Below are positions 1 through 9,213 of a stretch of DNA of 64,000 bases, piece after piece. Position numbers and translations under genes: made by a program. How positions within the stretch are numbered: the stretch's first letter is position 1; every line of letters begins with the position of its first letter. Origin of the DNA: Desulfolinea sp050305405. Lineage in GTDB: Bacteria; Chloroflexota; Anaerolineae; Anaerolineales; Villigracilaceae. The notes under the pieces are model-generated. The model did not search any database, was not told the origin of the DNA, and saw nothing but the letters and a program-made list of their open reading frames with translations. The stretch is taken from contig JBNLFG010000002.1 in NCBI GenBank assembly GCA_050305405.1, positions 248,001 through 312,000 of the forward strand, given 5' to 3'.

Positions 1-2
1 CC

Positions 3-350
3 ATCTTTGAGGTCAATCAGGCGGCTGCGATCATCCGTGAGACTGCACATCCGGATGTGAATATGATCTTTGGTGCAGTGATCGACCCGACCATGGGCGA
101 CGATGTTCGCGTGACGGTTATTGCAACGGGTTTTGACAGCAGTGGTGTGCCGCGTCGCATTTTACGCCCGCATCGTCATACGGCAGAGAAGCCCGAAACC
201 GCTCATTTTGTGAATTCTTCCCGCGAAAGTGTTTCTGTGGGCGCACCCGTTGAGCAACGTCCTGCTTCATCTGCGCCAGCGCAGCCGCAGCCGAAAACAT
301 ATAACGATAACGACCTCGATATACCGACCTTTCTCCGCAACCGGCGATAA
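3..350 (+). CDS. ftsZ: Cell division protein FtsZ, C-terminal part (5' end outside window)
   Basis: Only the last ~115 codons are present. The reading frame is open to the window edge and reads through the end of the FtsZ C-terminal (tubulin-like) domain: an 'IIRETAHPD' segment, then 'NMIFGAVIDPTMGDDVRVTVIATGF', which matches the conserved FtsZ block 'NIIFGAVID...DEVRVTVIATGF'. A variable Pro/Ala/Gln-rich linker follows, ending in 'LDIPTFLRNRR', the conserved C-terminal peptide that binds FtsA, ZipA or SepF. FtsZ is the cytoplasmic GTPase that forms the division ring. The identification rests on these two motifs and is firm; the GTP-binding half is upstream of the window. Confidence 0.95.
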   Translation: MFEVNQAAAIIRETAHPDVNMIFGAVIDPTMGDDVRVTVIATGFDSSGVPRRILRPHRHTAEKPETAHFVNSSRESVSVGAPVEQRPASSAPAQPQPKTYNDNDLDIPTFLRNRR

Positions 351-500
351 AGCGTCGGATTGGAAAATGGTGCTGAAAGAATGGCTTTTGCAATTCTTTC
401 GCATATTTAGATCGTGAATGCGTTTGTAAAGATTTCTCCTAATTCTCTTAGGATTTACAAGGGAGCGGGCTTCTGTTCTCTTGATGAAAATTTGAAGTAG

Positions 501-572
501 AAAAACGAGTCCTGTAGGTCCATCAGGAAGCGACCTCCTCGTCTGCCAGCGAGGGTGTCGTTTCTTGCTTTA
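501..572 (+). promoter_or_regulatory. Possible structured leader or weak terminator between ftsZ and the cyclase gene
   Basis: The 268-base gap after ftsZ holds no ORF of note. It contains a hairpin TCCTG/CAGGA, and a segment CTCCTCG near 535-541 that could pair either with an upstream ACGAG (about 504-508) or with a downstream CGAGGG (about 550-555). The second pairing is followed by TTTCTT. Competing pairings resemble an attenuator, but the stems are short and imperfect and I recognise no riboswitch class. It could simply be the ftsZ terminator. Confidence 0.25.
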
Positions 573-618
573 AGTGCTGATGCATCAATAGAGTGATTTT
601 ATATTTTGAAAGGATGAA

Positions 619-1314
619 ATGATGGCCGAAATAATCGACCTAAGCCAGGAAATTTACAGCGGTATGCCTGTCTTTTCCCGTCTGCCGGAAGTCAAGATCA
701 CTATGCACATCTCGCACGAAGAATGGGATGGTATCGAAAACCCAGAGAACCCCACGCCCTCCGTAAACCGGCTTGAGTTGGGCGAGCACACCGGCACACA
801 CGTCGACGCCCTCAGTCACATGGCGCCCCAATATCGTGAGCAATCTATCGAAACGATGCCATTGAGTATCTTTTATACTGAGGGGATTTGCTTGGATCTT
901 TCCGACAAGGGACTGAGCGAACTTATTGAGATTCCCGATTTGGAAGCTGCCCTTGCCAAAGCGGATTTGACGATCAAAACTGGCGACACGGTTCTGATTT
1001 ATACCGACCACTATCGCCGCACCTTCGGAACGCCCTCCTGGGAACAGGGTCCCGGCATTAGTGCGGATGCTGCTCGTTGGCTGGGTACCCGCCAAGTCGC
1101 CGCCTTTGGCGTGGAGACGATGAATCCCGGCGTACGGAAAGTCTCAAATGGGGAAGTGCACCGCATCTGCGGGGAGTTGGGATTCACCCACTACGAGAAT
1201 CTGATCAATCTTTACCAACTCATCGGGCGCGGCAGATTTCGCTTTATCGGTCTGCCTCTCAAAATCAGGGGCGGTACCGGTTCCCCCGTCCGCGCGGTGG
1301 CGGTTTTTGAATAA
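619..1314 (+). CDS. Cyclase family protein (kynurenine-formamidase-like hydrolase)
   Basis: A 231-residue protein of the cyclase family (PF04199), which includes kynurenine formamidase and bacterial arylformamidases; members are metal-dependent amidohydrolases. The signature is 'LGEHTGTHVDALSHM' near residues 55-69, the His-x-Gly-Thr-His-x-Asp metal-binding element. N-terminal 'IIDLSQEIYSGMPVF' is the usual start of the family. Two adjacent ATG codons (619 and 622) follow GAAAGGATG; either could be used. There is no tryptophan-degradation gene nearby, so the substrate is unknown. The gene stands alone between ftsZ and a convergent diguanylate cyclase. Confidence 0.85.
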   Translation: MMAEIIDLSQEIYSGMPVFSRLPEVKITMHISHEEWDGIENPENPTPSVNRLELGEHTGTHVDALSHMAPQYREQSIETMPLSIFYTEGICLDLSDKGLSELIEIPDLEAALAKADLTIKTGDTVLIYTDHYRRTFGTPSWEQGPGISADAARWLGTRQVAAFGVETMNPGVRKVSNGEVHRICGELGFTHYENLINLYQLIGRGRFRFIGLPLKIRGGTGSPVRAVAVFE

Positions 1315-1345
1315 GAGTATCGCTATCTCAAAGCATCATAAACGT

Positions 1346-3115
1346 CTAGATATCCGGTTTATCTGAATTACTAATTTCAGGCGAAGTAGATGTTGTAGAA
1401 AGAGTTGGTGAAATCGGGTTTTGAGCGAAAGTATCAGAATAGATGATTATCTGATTACGTCCCAGTTTTTTAGCATGATAAAGCGCCTGATCTGCACAGT
1501 GAACAATTTGTTTGCCGCTTGCGCAATGGTCAGGAAAGGTTGCTATTCCGGCTGAAAACTCAATATTAAATTCTTTATTATCTACTTTAACTTTTATCCC
1601 AGAGATAGCCTTGCTCCATTCTAAAGCGCGCTTATACGCCGACTGTGTGGTAGTGCTATGAAGAATGACTAAAAATTCGTCACCGGCGTAGCGGCAGATG
1701 ATATCCTCTGTGCGGCATATCTGTTTGAGTACATTTGCAAATATCTGCAATGCTTTATCGCCGCCTTGCACATGTCCATAGGAGTCGTTGATTTCTTTCA
1801 GGTTATCAACATCAATGAACACCACGCTGAGAGGTTTTCCGTTCCGTGAAGACCTGGAAAGTTCTCGCTTGAGTACATCATCCATATGACGACGATTGAA
1901 AAGCCCTGTGAGCGGATCGCGAATGGCTTGCTCTCGTAAGGCAGCCTCCAGTTCTTTGATATCAATCAGTTGGCTTTGTAGCGTTATATTGGCTTCTTTT
2001 AGCCGAATGTCAGCTTCTTTGCGAATAGCAGCATCTTCCACTATTCGTTTTACCCCGAAAAACAGGGTAATGGAAGTAATCATCACTATGATGGTCGCTA
2101 TTGTGCGGCGATTATCTCGAGTCTCGTGCAAGATCTTCTCGGGCACAAATGAAATCACCTTCCAAAAATATTGATCTTTCTCTAGTTGTGAGATGCTGGA
2201 AGCGAAAGCATCTCCAGACCCTGTACTGGATTTTTGCCCCTCAAGTAAAGGATAGACGGTTATAAAAGTAAACAGACCATGCGTTGTTTCAAACTGACCG
2301 GATTCGTCTGATATGATTTTTTCCCAGGCTTCCGGGTAGGCATTCCCAAAGGTTGTTTCTTTTCGATCTTCGTACATGAAGCCCCAGACCTCTTCCTGAT
2401 TGGGGCCCACAAGCCAATAGCCCTCTGCATTGAGCAAGATTGCCTGACTGCCTGCTAATGTATCTGACTGGCTGGCGAAACGCATCAACATCCCCTCAGC
2501 CAAATAGTTAAGTAATACAATGCCACGCTTCGTGCCGTTTTTATCAAAAACAGGCGTTGCAAAGCGCATGGTTGGTTTGAGCGGTTGCTCGATTTCACCA
2601 TGTTCAATATTTAGGTCAAGAGGAGAAACAAACACATCTCCTTGACCTAATCGAATCGCATCATCGAAATAGTAGCGCCCTTTTTTGTTCTGGAGTTGCT
2701 CCTGGGGGACAACGAAGGGGGAGTTGTTGTTAAAATTCACCCTGATAAACTCCATGCCTTCCTCATCAATCAGGCGTATCTGGTCGTATAGCTTTAAATG
2801 GTCTGAAACTTCTAGATACTCTGTCGTCAATCTGGAAAGAACATCAGGTACGGGAAGCCCTTGATTGTCCCACAAATCCAGCATCTCTCTTCTGTGGGTC
2901 AGAAATGCGAGATCAGAGGTGATTTGTTGAATATCCCTATCCAGGTTGCTTGCCTGTATGTTAACCGTATGCCACTCTTTATGCAGACGGGCTTGCTTCT
3001 CAGCATGTTCACTTGTTAAAAGGGTGATTACGGCTGTGATGATTATCAAAGCAAGAAGGGGTAAAAAAAATATCAAAGTGTTCTTGATAACCCTATATCG
3101 ATACGGGATTTTCAT
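1346..3115 (-). CDS. Membrane-bound diguanylate cyclase with extracytoplasmic sensor
   Basis: A 589-residue protein. A membrane segment at ~13-33 and a second at ~336-354 bracket an extracytoplasmic region of about 300 residues that looks like a Cache-type ligand sensor. A short coiled coil (~365-395) leads to a GGDEF domain beginning at 'DPLTGLFNRRHMDDVL'. The active-site loop reads A477-G-D-E-F481; AGDEF is a known functional variant. The inhibitory site R468-T-E-D471 is intact, so product feedback by c-di-GMP is expected. It should synthesise c-di-GMP in response to an external signal. The C-terminal ~25 residues are Ser/Thr/Pro-rich and disordered. No EAL or HD-GYP partner is adjacent. 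Confidence 0.93.
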   Translation of the reverse strand: MKIPYRYRVIKNTLIFFLPLLALIIITAVITLLTSEHAEKQARLHKEWHTVNIQASNLDRDIQQITSDLAFLTHRREMLDLWDNQGLPVPDVLSRLTTEYLEVSDHLKLYDQIRLIDEEGMEFIRVNFNNNSPFVVPQEQLQNKKGRYYFDDAIRLGQGDVFVSPLDLNIEHGEIEQPLKPTMRFATPVFDKNGTKRGIVLLNYLAEGMLMRFASQSDTLAGSQAILLNAEGYWLVGPNQEEVWGFMYEDRKETTFGNAYPEAWEKIISDESGQFETTHGLFTFITVYPLLEGQKSSTGSGDAFASSISQLEKDQYFWKVISFVPEKILHETRDNRRTIATIIVMITSITLFFGVKRIVEDAAIRKEADIRLKEANITLQSQLIDIKELEAALREQAIRDPLTGLFNRRHMDDVLKRELSRSSRNGKPLSVVFIDVDNLKEINDSYGHVQGGDKALQIFANVLKQICRTEDIICRYAGDEFLVILHSTTTQSAYKRALEWSKAISGIKVKVDNKEFNIEFSAGIATFPDHCASGKQIVHCADQALYHAKKLGRNQIIIYSDTFAQNPISPTLSTTSTSPEISNSDKPDI

Positions 3116-3392
3116 ATGTTTACTTATTTTACGAACGCTTATTTGGACAGTCGTCTGGAAATGAGATGGTGGATGTAGATTACTAGGTCGCGCTTTTTAA
3201 GGATTATACACTTCTTGTGTTACATGAATTCTTGTAAGACCATTGCGGAACGGGATCGCCTGTTCGTGAATGGCGGTTTTTGAGTGAAGATGGCGAATTT
3301 CAAGTTGTGATGATTTTTCGAGTGTTGGTGGAAAAATGATAAACTAGTTCTGTTTGCATGTTCGCTCAAGAATTGTTTGAATTGAAAGGATA

Positions 3393-4349
3393 ATGATAAT
3401 GAAGCAACCGATTCCTGTTTTGATCTTGCTCTTTGTGCTTTTGTTTTTGAATAGTGCCTGTCAGCCTACAGAGGCAGTTGATGATTTGAGTGCTGAGCCT
3501 ACAATTGTGGAAACACCTCTTCTCCCAACGCCAACTGAGACCGTTGTCCCAACACTGGAAGCAACGCCTATCCCCTTTGTGATGACGCGCAATATCCCCT
3601 ATATTTCAGAGCAACTAAAAGACCAGAAATTGGATGTTTATATTCCCAATCCTGTAAGTGATAAGACGCCCGTAATTTTGGCTGTCCACGGCGGGGGTGG
3701 GGATAAGGGAGATTTTCTACAATTTGCGCGTTATTTTGCAGAAGAAGGTTATGCAACTGTCTCGATTAACTATCGCCAAATGCCCGCGCACACGTACCCC
3801 GCGCCAATGAAAGATACCTTCTGTGCGCTGGCCTGGGTCTATGCCAATGCAGATGAATATCATTTTGATACAAGCAAAATTGCGGCAGTGGGTCATTCAT
3901 TGGGCGGAACTTTTGTCGCGGCTGTAGGCACAATGGAAGACAGGGATGCTTTTATTGATAATTGCCCCAACAGTCTCCCTGATGGAAAAAACATTGTGCA
4001 ATCAGTGATCACATTCACAGGGGTTTTTGATTACAACGCCTCAACCGGGGGCTTGCTCGATTATTACACAGAATTTTTCGAAGCCTCCCCAGAAGAAGCG
4101 CCTGAACTTTGGACAAACGCTGCTCCAATTACCTGGATTGACACAGAAGACCCATCATTTTTACTCATTCACGGTGATGCGGATAATAATATTCCCTATG
4201 AACAATCGGTCAACTTTTCGGCGGCTTTGGATGCTGCTGGGGTGAAGAATCAATTGCTGATCGTTCCAGGCGGTACCCATTTTTCAATTATAAATAGCGA
4301 AGAATCCTATCAAGCCATTACTGACTTTTTGAAAGCAGCGTTTGAATAA
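3393..4349 (+). CDS. Secreted or lipid-anchored alpha/beta hydrolase (BD-FAE/esterase-like)
   Basis: A 318-residue exported hydrolase. The N-terminus is a signal peptide ending at a lipobox-like 'LNSAC' (Cys23), followed by a Thr/Pro/Glu-rich spacer (~25-60) typical of a tethered lipoprotein. The catalytic domain has the oxyanion loop 'AVHGGGGDKGDF', the nucleophile elbow G167-H-S169-L-G, the acid in 'LLIHGDADNNIP' and the histidine in 'PGGTHF'. This is the carboxylesterase/BD-FAE layout. The ATG at 3393 is preceded by GAAAGGATA; a second ATG lies two codons later. Substrate unknown. The stop codon is 10 bases before the next gene, so the two are probably co-transcribed. Confidence 0.88.
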   Translation: MIMKQPIPVLILLFVLLFLNSACQPTEAVDDLSAEPTIVETPLLPTPTETVVPTLEATPIPFVMTRNIPYISEQLKDQKLDVYIPNPVSDKTPVILAVHGGGGDKGDFLQFARYFAEEGYATVSINYRQMPAHTYPAPMKDTFCALAWVYANADEYHFDTSKIAAVGHSLGGTFVAAVGTMEDRDAFIDNCPNSLPDGKNIVQSVITFTGVFDYNASTGGLLDYYTEFFEASPEEAPELWTNAAPITWIDTEDPSFLLIHGDADNNIPYEQSVNFSAALDAAGVKNQLLIVPGGTHFSIINSEESYQAITDFLKAAFE

Positions 4350-4359
4350 AAGGATTGAG

Positions 4360-5259
4360 ATGACCTCACGTTCTGTTGCTATCCTGCAAGCCTTATTTGT
4401 CGTTTTTCTTTGGGCGACATCCTGGGTCTTTATCAAAATTGGCTTACAGGACATTCCCCCGCTGATCTTTGCGGGCTTACGCTATTTCCTTGCATTTCTG
4501 ATCCTCTTCGTGGTCTTGCTTTTTGGAGAAACGAAAAAAGAGATCGCAACCTTATCAAAAGGGGCGTGGGGACGTCTAATTATTCTCGGCTTACTCTTTT
4601 ACGCTGGGACGCAGGGGGCTTCTTTTGTCGCGCTCGCCTATTTACCGGCAGTGATGGTAAATTTGATCTGGAATTTCAGTAGCGTGGTCGTGGTTCTTTT
4701 GGGCATTCTCTGGCTCTCTGAAAATCCGACGTTCTTCCAGTGGGGTGGGATTCTGGTGACCGTCATCGGCATCGTGATCTATTTCTATCCGGTAGATATA
4801 CCCGAAGCGCAAATCTTTGGGATTATCATCTCGGTTGTTGGCGTTCTGGCAAACTCAATCTCTTCGATCTTTGGACGGAGGATCAATCGCTCTGAGAAAT
4901 ATCACCCCATGGTCGTGACGGTGGTCAGCATGGGCGCTGGTTCGATGGCACTCTTAGCCAGCGGTGTTTTTGTAGAAGGTCTCCCCACCATTGAACTAAA
5001 AAGCTGGCTGATTATTCTTTGGCTTGCCGTCATCAATACGGCTTTTGCGTTCACTTTGTGGAATCACACGTTGCGCACACTCACCGCAATGGAGTCCAGC
5101 ATTATTAATGGGACAATGTTAATTTGGATCCCGATTTTTGCGGTGCTTTTTTTGGGAGAGAGCATCTCGCCGAAAGAGATCGTGGGCTTGGTCGCTGTTG
5201 GGATCGGCACCTTGATCGTGCAGTTGCGTGTTTTGCCGAAAGGGAAGAGAACGGGGTAA
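4360..5259 (+). CDS. EamA/DMT-superfamily transporter
   Basis: A ~299-residue inner-membrane protein with about ten hydrophobic segments in two EamA repeats; 'LFVVFLWATSWVFIKIGL' at the N-terminus and 'FAVLFLGESIS' in the second repeat are characteristic. It is probably an exporter of a small metabolite; the substrate cannot be read from sequence. An upstream in-frame TTG (4342) would overlap the preceding stop codon, but the ATG at 4360 has AAAAGGA at a good distance and begins at the usual position of the family, so I prefer it. Confidence 0.88.
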   Translation: MTSRSVAILQALFVVFLWATSWVFIKIGLQDIPPLIFAGLRYFLAFLILFVVLLFGETKKEIATLSKGAWGRLIILGLLFYAGTQGASFVALAYLPAVMVNLIWNFSSVVVVLLGILWLSENPTFFQWGGILVTVIGIVIYFYPVDIPEAQIFGIIISVVGVLANSISSIFGRRINRSEKYHPMVVTVVSMGAGSMALLASGVFVEGLPTIELKSWLIILWLAVINTAFAFTLWNHTLRTLTAMESSIINGTMLIWIPIFAVLFLGESISPKEIVGLVAVGIGTLIVQLRVLPKGKRTG

Positions 5260-5401
5260 GTGCTGTGGGTGCCGCCATGCGTTGATTTTCAGGTTGTGGG
5301 GGATTGTGAGGGCGTTAATAGGTGATGCGTGACAAGTGAGAAGTGATAAAATCGTGACCAGTTTGATTTATATTTTTGTTTAGAAAAAGGGAATGTGAGA
5401 T

Positions 5402-7162
5402 ATGAATACGATTGACTTATTTATGTGGAGATATCAGCATTTATTTCAAATATCATCTGAAAACGCAGCTCAAGCCATATTTCAAAAATTAGACCCAAAG
5501 TTAAATACAAAAGTTTTTTTGGTTGGTGTTCTTGTAGAAGAAAGAGATGATCGGCATCCAATTTGCTTAGAACCCGAAGACTGTGGGTTTGATGTTACCC
5601 AATTTGAAGAAGTCAAAGAACAAGCTATACACTTAGAGGCATCCGATGAAGAGCGGCACATCTTGCATAGTCATCCAATCGCTCAAGAAAACCATGATAG
5701 AAGGCTAGAAATTAGAGCTTTGCAAAAGGCAGTAGAGCAAGCAGTAAAGCGGCATGACGAATATAAGGATGTTGTTTCTTTTTGTTCTTGGCCTGCTTTA
5801 GTGGAGGGGTATCGAGTTATAGTAGTATTACAATTTTCTAGAGATACTTTTCTCTCACATTATTCACTAACCGATGTTAGCTGGGGAAGGTTCCCTCTTG
5901 CAACATCACTTCTTGATGCAAGTGTTGGTGAATTTCTCAACTTATGTTTCGATGCTTTGAAGAAGCCAGCCCCAGGGGCTGGTCTGAATGTAATAGGTCG
6001 AGATTATGATGAAGTTATCCGTTCTGCGGGGAAAAACTTTATGCGTACACCCGCATATAAGGGCGGCAATCTTGATGGGTTTTATGGTTTGTTTGAAGCC
6101 TGTAACACGATTTCCTCCTTGAGATATGAAGGAGAAGATGGTGTGGGGCGAATGCTAATTGCTAGAAAAGAACATCCGAACATAGAAGTGATTCTTGAGT
6201 TGTCTGATCCTGTTCTGTTACAGGACTATCGTGCTGTTCGAAAACTCCTTGAAGTATCATCCGATGATATGAGTCTTCTTTGTGATTCAGCATATATTTA
6301 CGGGTATGGAAAAAGTGTTGGGATATATGATCGCAGATCAGAAGATTTGTTTTTAGTGCGTTTTACTAAACACTATTCTTGGGAAGTGTTACATGACCAG
6401 CACGTTTTGATGAAAGTTCAGTATGGACAACCAGAGTTGCCGACAGAAAAGATTGATAAATTGAAATTTGAGATAGATATCAAGAGAATTTTTTCTGGCG
6501 TTAATGATAAAGATGTAAAAAGGCTTTGGGAGATTATTGTAGAAGCTACAAAACAGAAACATGGAACAATGGTTGTTGTTTCTTCGGGAGCAAAAGATGA
6601 GGCTAAACGTCTTCAAAAGCAGGCTACTATTATTGAACCTGTCAAACTGACACCATCGTTGATGGGTGTAATAACAGCAATTGATGGAGCTGTACTTATC
6701 GATACTAATTCTACTTGTTATGCTATTGGAGTTATTCTTGATGGTTTAGCTAGCCAGAAGGGGACTCCAGCACGTGGCGCAAGATATAACTCTGCAATCA
6801 GGTATGCAGAAAGTAGTGAGTATCCTTGCATAATGGTTGTGATTTCGGAGGATGGTTCAATCGAGTTGATACCAGATTTAATGCCGCAAATTTCTCGTTC
6901 AACAATCATTAGTGCTATTAATGCCCTGAAAGAATTAAAAGAAAAGAAAGAGTTTGATCCTAAGATATTTAACAGAACTATGGGATGGTTAGGAAAACAT
7001 CGTTTTTATTTGTCTGCTGAAATGTGTTCTGAGATAAATGAGTTGCGTCATGCAATAGAAGAAAACAGAAATCAAGAGGGCGGCACATCAGTTTCTATTG
7101 TGTATTCCGATTTTGTCCCGAATGAAGAAATGAATGACAGTTATTTTCTTGATGAAGGATAG
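5402..7162 (+). CDS. Orphan diadenylate cyclase (DisA-N/DAC) domain protein with large N-terminal sensor region
   Basis: A 586-residue protein. The C-terminal part (~385-500) reads as a DAC (DisA_N) domain: 'GTMVVVS' followed by an 'EAKRLQKQA' helix, the D428-G-A430 motif, 'RGARYNSA' at 458-465 where DisA and CdaA have R-H-R-T/S-A, and S482-E-D-G485. DAC domains join two ATP to make c-di-AMP. The second motif is divergent (Arg-Tyr-Asn-Ser for Arg-His-Arg-Thr), so activity or nucleotide choice is open. Residues 1-380 have no motif I recognise; they may be one of the N-terminal sensor modules attached to orphan DAC domains. No helix-hairpin-helix DNA-binding domain and no membrane segment is present, so it is neither canonical DisA nor CdaA. 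The gene is much richer in A+T than argS beside it, which suggests transfer. Confidence 0.72.
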   Translation: MNTIDLFMWRYQHLFQISSENAAQAIFQKLDPKLNTKVFLVGVLVEERDDRHPICLEPEDCGFDVTQFEEVKEQAIHLEASDEERHILHSHPIAQENHDRRLEIRALQKAVEQAVKRHDEYKDVVSFCSWPALVEGYRVIVVLQFSRDTFLSHYSLTDVSWGRFPLATSLLDASVGEFLNLCFDALKKPAPGAGLNVIGRDYDEVIRSAGKNFMRTPAYKGGNLDGFYGLFEACNTISSLRYEGEDGVGRMLIARKEHPNIEVILELSDPVLLQDYRAVRKLLEVSSDDMSLLCDSAYIYGYGKSVGIYDRRSEDLFLVRFTKHYSWEVLHDQHVLMKVQYGQPELPTEKIDKLKFEIDIKRIFSGVNDKDVKRLWEIIVEATKQKHGTMVVVSSGAKDEAKRLQKQATIIEPVKLTPSLMGVITAIDGAVLIDTNSTCYAIGVILDGLASQKGTPARGARYNSAIRYAESSEYPCIMVVISEDGSIELIPDLMPQISRSTIISAINALKELKEKKEFDPKIFNRTMGWLGKHRFYLSAEMCSEINELRHAIEENRNQEGGTSVSIVYSDFVPNEEMNDSYFLDEG

Positions 7163-7266
7163 AGATTAGTTTTTTGCTTTTACTTTCTCACTCATAACTA
7201 TTCACTTCTCAATCTGATATAATCCCTCCGCTAAAATAAACCCAAAAACACTGGTAAAAATCATCT

Positions 7267-9090
7267 ATGTTCACTGAAGAAACCCTCCAAATCGAAGAAA
7301 AAATCAGCGTCTACTGCGCTGAAAACGACATCCCCCTCGCGCCATTAAAATGGCTGCCAATTCCCTTTAACGGGGAGTGGGGCACATCTACCTCCTTTTT
7401 TCAGACGGCTGCCAACGAAGCCAAAGCTGCCAAGGGGACGGGCAAAAAAGTCATCGTGCCGCAGCGGGCGCAGGAAATTGCTGAAGCCATCAAAGATGTG
7501 ATCGGTACGCCCGCAGGCATCAGCCACGTCGAGGCAGTTAAGGGCTATCTCAACCTGTATTTCGTCACCGAAGATTTTGCCGAGCGCACGATTAGCGCCA
7601 TTCTTCAGGATAAAAGCCAATTCGGGGCTGGCAAGCCGAAAGGCGAGCGCATCATGGTCGAATATGCCCAGCCCAACACGCATCACTCCTTCCACATCGG
7701 GCATTATCGCAACGCCATCCTCGGCGAATCCCTCTCCCGCATCGTTGAATTTGCGGGCTTCGACACCATCCGTGCCGCCTATCCTGGCGACATCGGTCTG
7801 GGCGTCATCACCGTTTTGTGGGCTTACGATAAATTCTACAAAGGGCAAGAGCCGCAAGATCTGCATGAGCGTGGACAGTGGCTGCTGAAACTCTATGTGG
7901 AAGCGACCAACCTGCTGACCGAAAAAGAAAACGAGACGGATGCGGAGCGGGCGCAGCGTGAAGAATACGATGCCGAGCGGCGTGAGATGTATCGCAAATG
8001 GGATGCGGGCGACGAGTACGTCCGTGACCTGTGGCATGAAACCCGTCAATGGAGTTTGGACGAGTTGAAGGACATCTTGCAACTACTCGACATCCAGATC
8101 GACACCTGGTTCTACGAAAGCGTGGAAGATGAGCCATCAAAAGCCGTTGTGCAGGAATTGATCGACCTCGACATCGCCACCGATGAACGCCCTGAAGGCG
8201 GCGCTGTGATCGTCAAAATTGACGAGAAACTCGGCTTGAAAAAAGAGAAATACCGCACGAACGTGCTTTTACGTAACGATGGTACGACGCTTTACCTGAC
8301 CAAAGATTTGTCTTTGGCAAAAAAGAAATTTAACGACTTTGGCGTCGACCGCTCGATCTATGTTGTGGATGTGCGCCAGTCGATGCACTTTATGCAAGCC
8401 TTCAAAATTCTTGAGTTATGGGGTTTCGAACAAGCCGAAAAATGCTACCATCTCGGCTACGGTTTTGTGAGCCTGCCCGAAGGCGCCATGTCCGCCCGCC
8501 GTGGACGTGTGGTGCTTTTCAAAGACGTTGCTGACGAAGCCATCCGCCGTTTTACCGAAACCAGCAAAGAGAAAAAACCCGACCTGAGTGATGATGCCCG
8601 CGCCGAGGTTGCCAACGCCGTTGGGCTTGGTGCGCTGGCGTACGCCATGCTCTCGGTCGATAATACCCGTGACACCATTTTCGATGTTGAGCAGGCGCTC
8701 AGCTTTGAAGGGCATACTGGACCGTATATCCAGAATGCGCATGTGCGGGCAGCCAGTATTTTAAAGAAGTTTGAAGGTTTGAAAGTTGAAATGTTGAAAG
8801 ATGCAGCCTTCGACTATGAGTTGAACCCGCATGAAATCTCATTAATTGAATTATTGTCGCAGTTTCCTGCCAAAGTACAGGAAGCGGCGACTGAATATCG
8901 CCCGATGGTGATGGCGACCTACGCCTACGATTTGGCAAGCTCTTTCCACAGTTTTTACCATGCCGTTTCGGTGCTCAAAGCCGAAACGGACGAAATCCGA
9001 GATGCTCGGCTGCGGCTGGTGGCTGCTGCCAAGCAAACTCTCGCTAACGCCTTGGCGCTTTTGGGCATCACAGCCCCAGAAGTGATGTGA
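7267..9090 (+). CDS. argS: Arginyl-tRNA synthetase
   Basis: A 607-residue class I aminoacyl-tRNA synthetase that charges tRNA-Arg. The ATP-binding HIGH motif is H143-I-G-H146 in 'HHSFHIGHYRNAILGESL'; the KMSKS counterpart is degenerate as 'MSARRGRVV' at ~408-416, as usual in ArgS. The N-terminal Add-1 domain and the C-terminal DALR anticodon-binding helical domain ('YAYDLASSFHSFYHAVSVL') are both recognisable. No clear Shine-Dalgarno precedes the ATG; TATAAT lies about 45 bases upstream. Codons around 8765-8800 spell a DNA phrase like the repeats seen elsewhere in the window (see findings). Confidence 0.97.
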   Translation: MFTEETLQIEEKISVYCAENDIPLAPLKWLPIPFNGEWGTSTSFFQTAANEAKAAKGTGKKVIVPQRAQEIAEAIKDVIGTPAGISHVEAVKGYLNLYFVTEDFAERTISAILQDKSQFGAGKPKGERIMVEYAQPNTHHSFHIGHYRNAILGESLSRIVEFAGFDTIRAAYPGDIGLGVITVLWAYDKFYKGQEPQDLHERGQWLLKLYVEATNLLTEKENETDAERAQREEYDAERREMYRKWDAGDEYVRDLWHETRQWSLDELKDILQLLDIQIDTWFYESVEDEPSKAVVQELIDLDIATDERPEGGAVIVKIDEKLGLKKEKYRTNVLLRNDGTTLYLTKDLSLAKKKFNDFGVDRSIYVVDVRQSMHFMQAFKILELWGFEQAEKCYHLGYGFVSLPEGAMSARRGRVVLFKDVADEAIRRFTETSKEKKPDLSDDARAEVANAVGLGALAYAMLSVDNTRDTIFDVEQALSFEGHTGPYIQNAHVRAASILKKFEGLKVEMLKDAAFDYELNPHEISLIELLSQFPAKVQEAATEYRPMVMATYAYDLASSFHSFYHAVSVLKAETDEIRDARLRLVAAAKQTLANALALLGITAPEVM

Positions 9091-9115
9091 CGTAGCGGGG
9101 GCGTTCCCCGTTACG
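9091..9115 (+). terminator. Possible hairpin after argS
   Basis: CGTAGCGGGG and CCCCGTTACG form a 10-base stem with one G-T pair over a five-base loop immediately after the argS stop codon. No T-run follows, so it may be a processing or weak termination signal rather than a classical terminator. Confidence 0.35.
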
Positions 9116-9213
9116 AAAATCAATCGTTCCCGTTTTTGTTGCGGGGTGCGCGCAGAAATGCGTGCGAAGAGACTCTTAATAGCGCAAGAGTTTCTTGCTG
9201 TATCAGTTGAAAT

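Noticed and set aside
5402..7162. CBASS-type anti-phage operon built on the DAC protein
   Set aside because: No effector (nuclease, phospholipase, membrane pore) or CD-NTase accessory gene adjoins it; neighbours are a DMT transporter and argS.
7345..8082. 245-codon minus-strand ORF inside argS
   Set aside because: It is antisense to a well-conserved synthetase and its translation shows no domain; long antisense ORFs are expected with this codon use.
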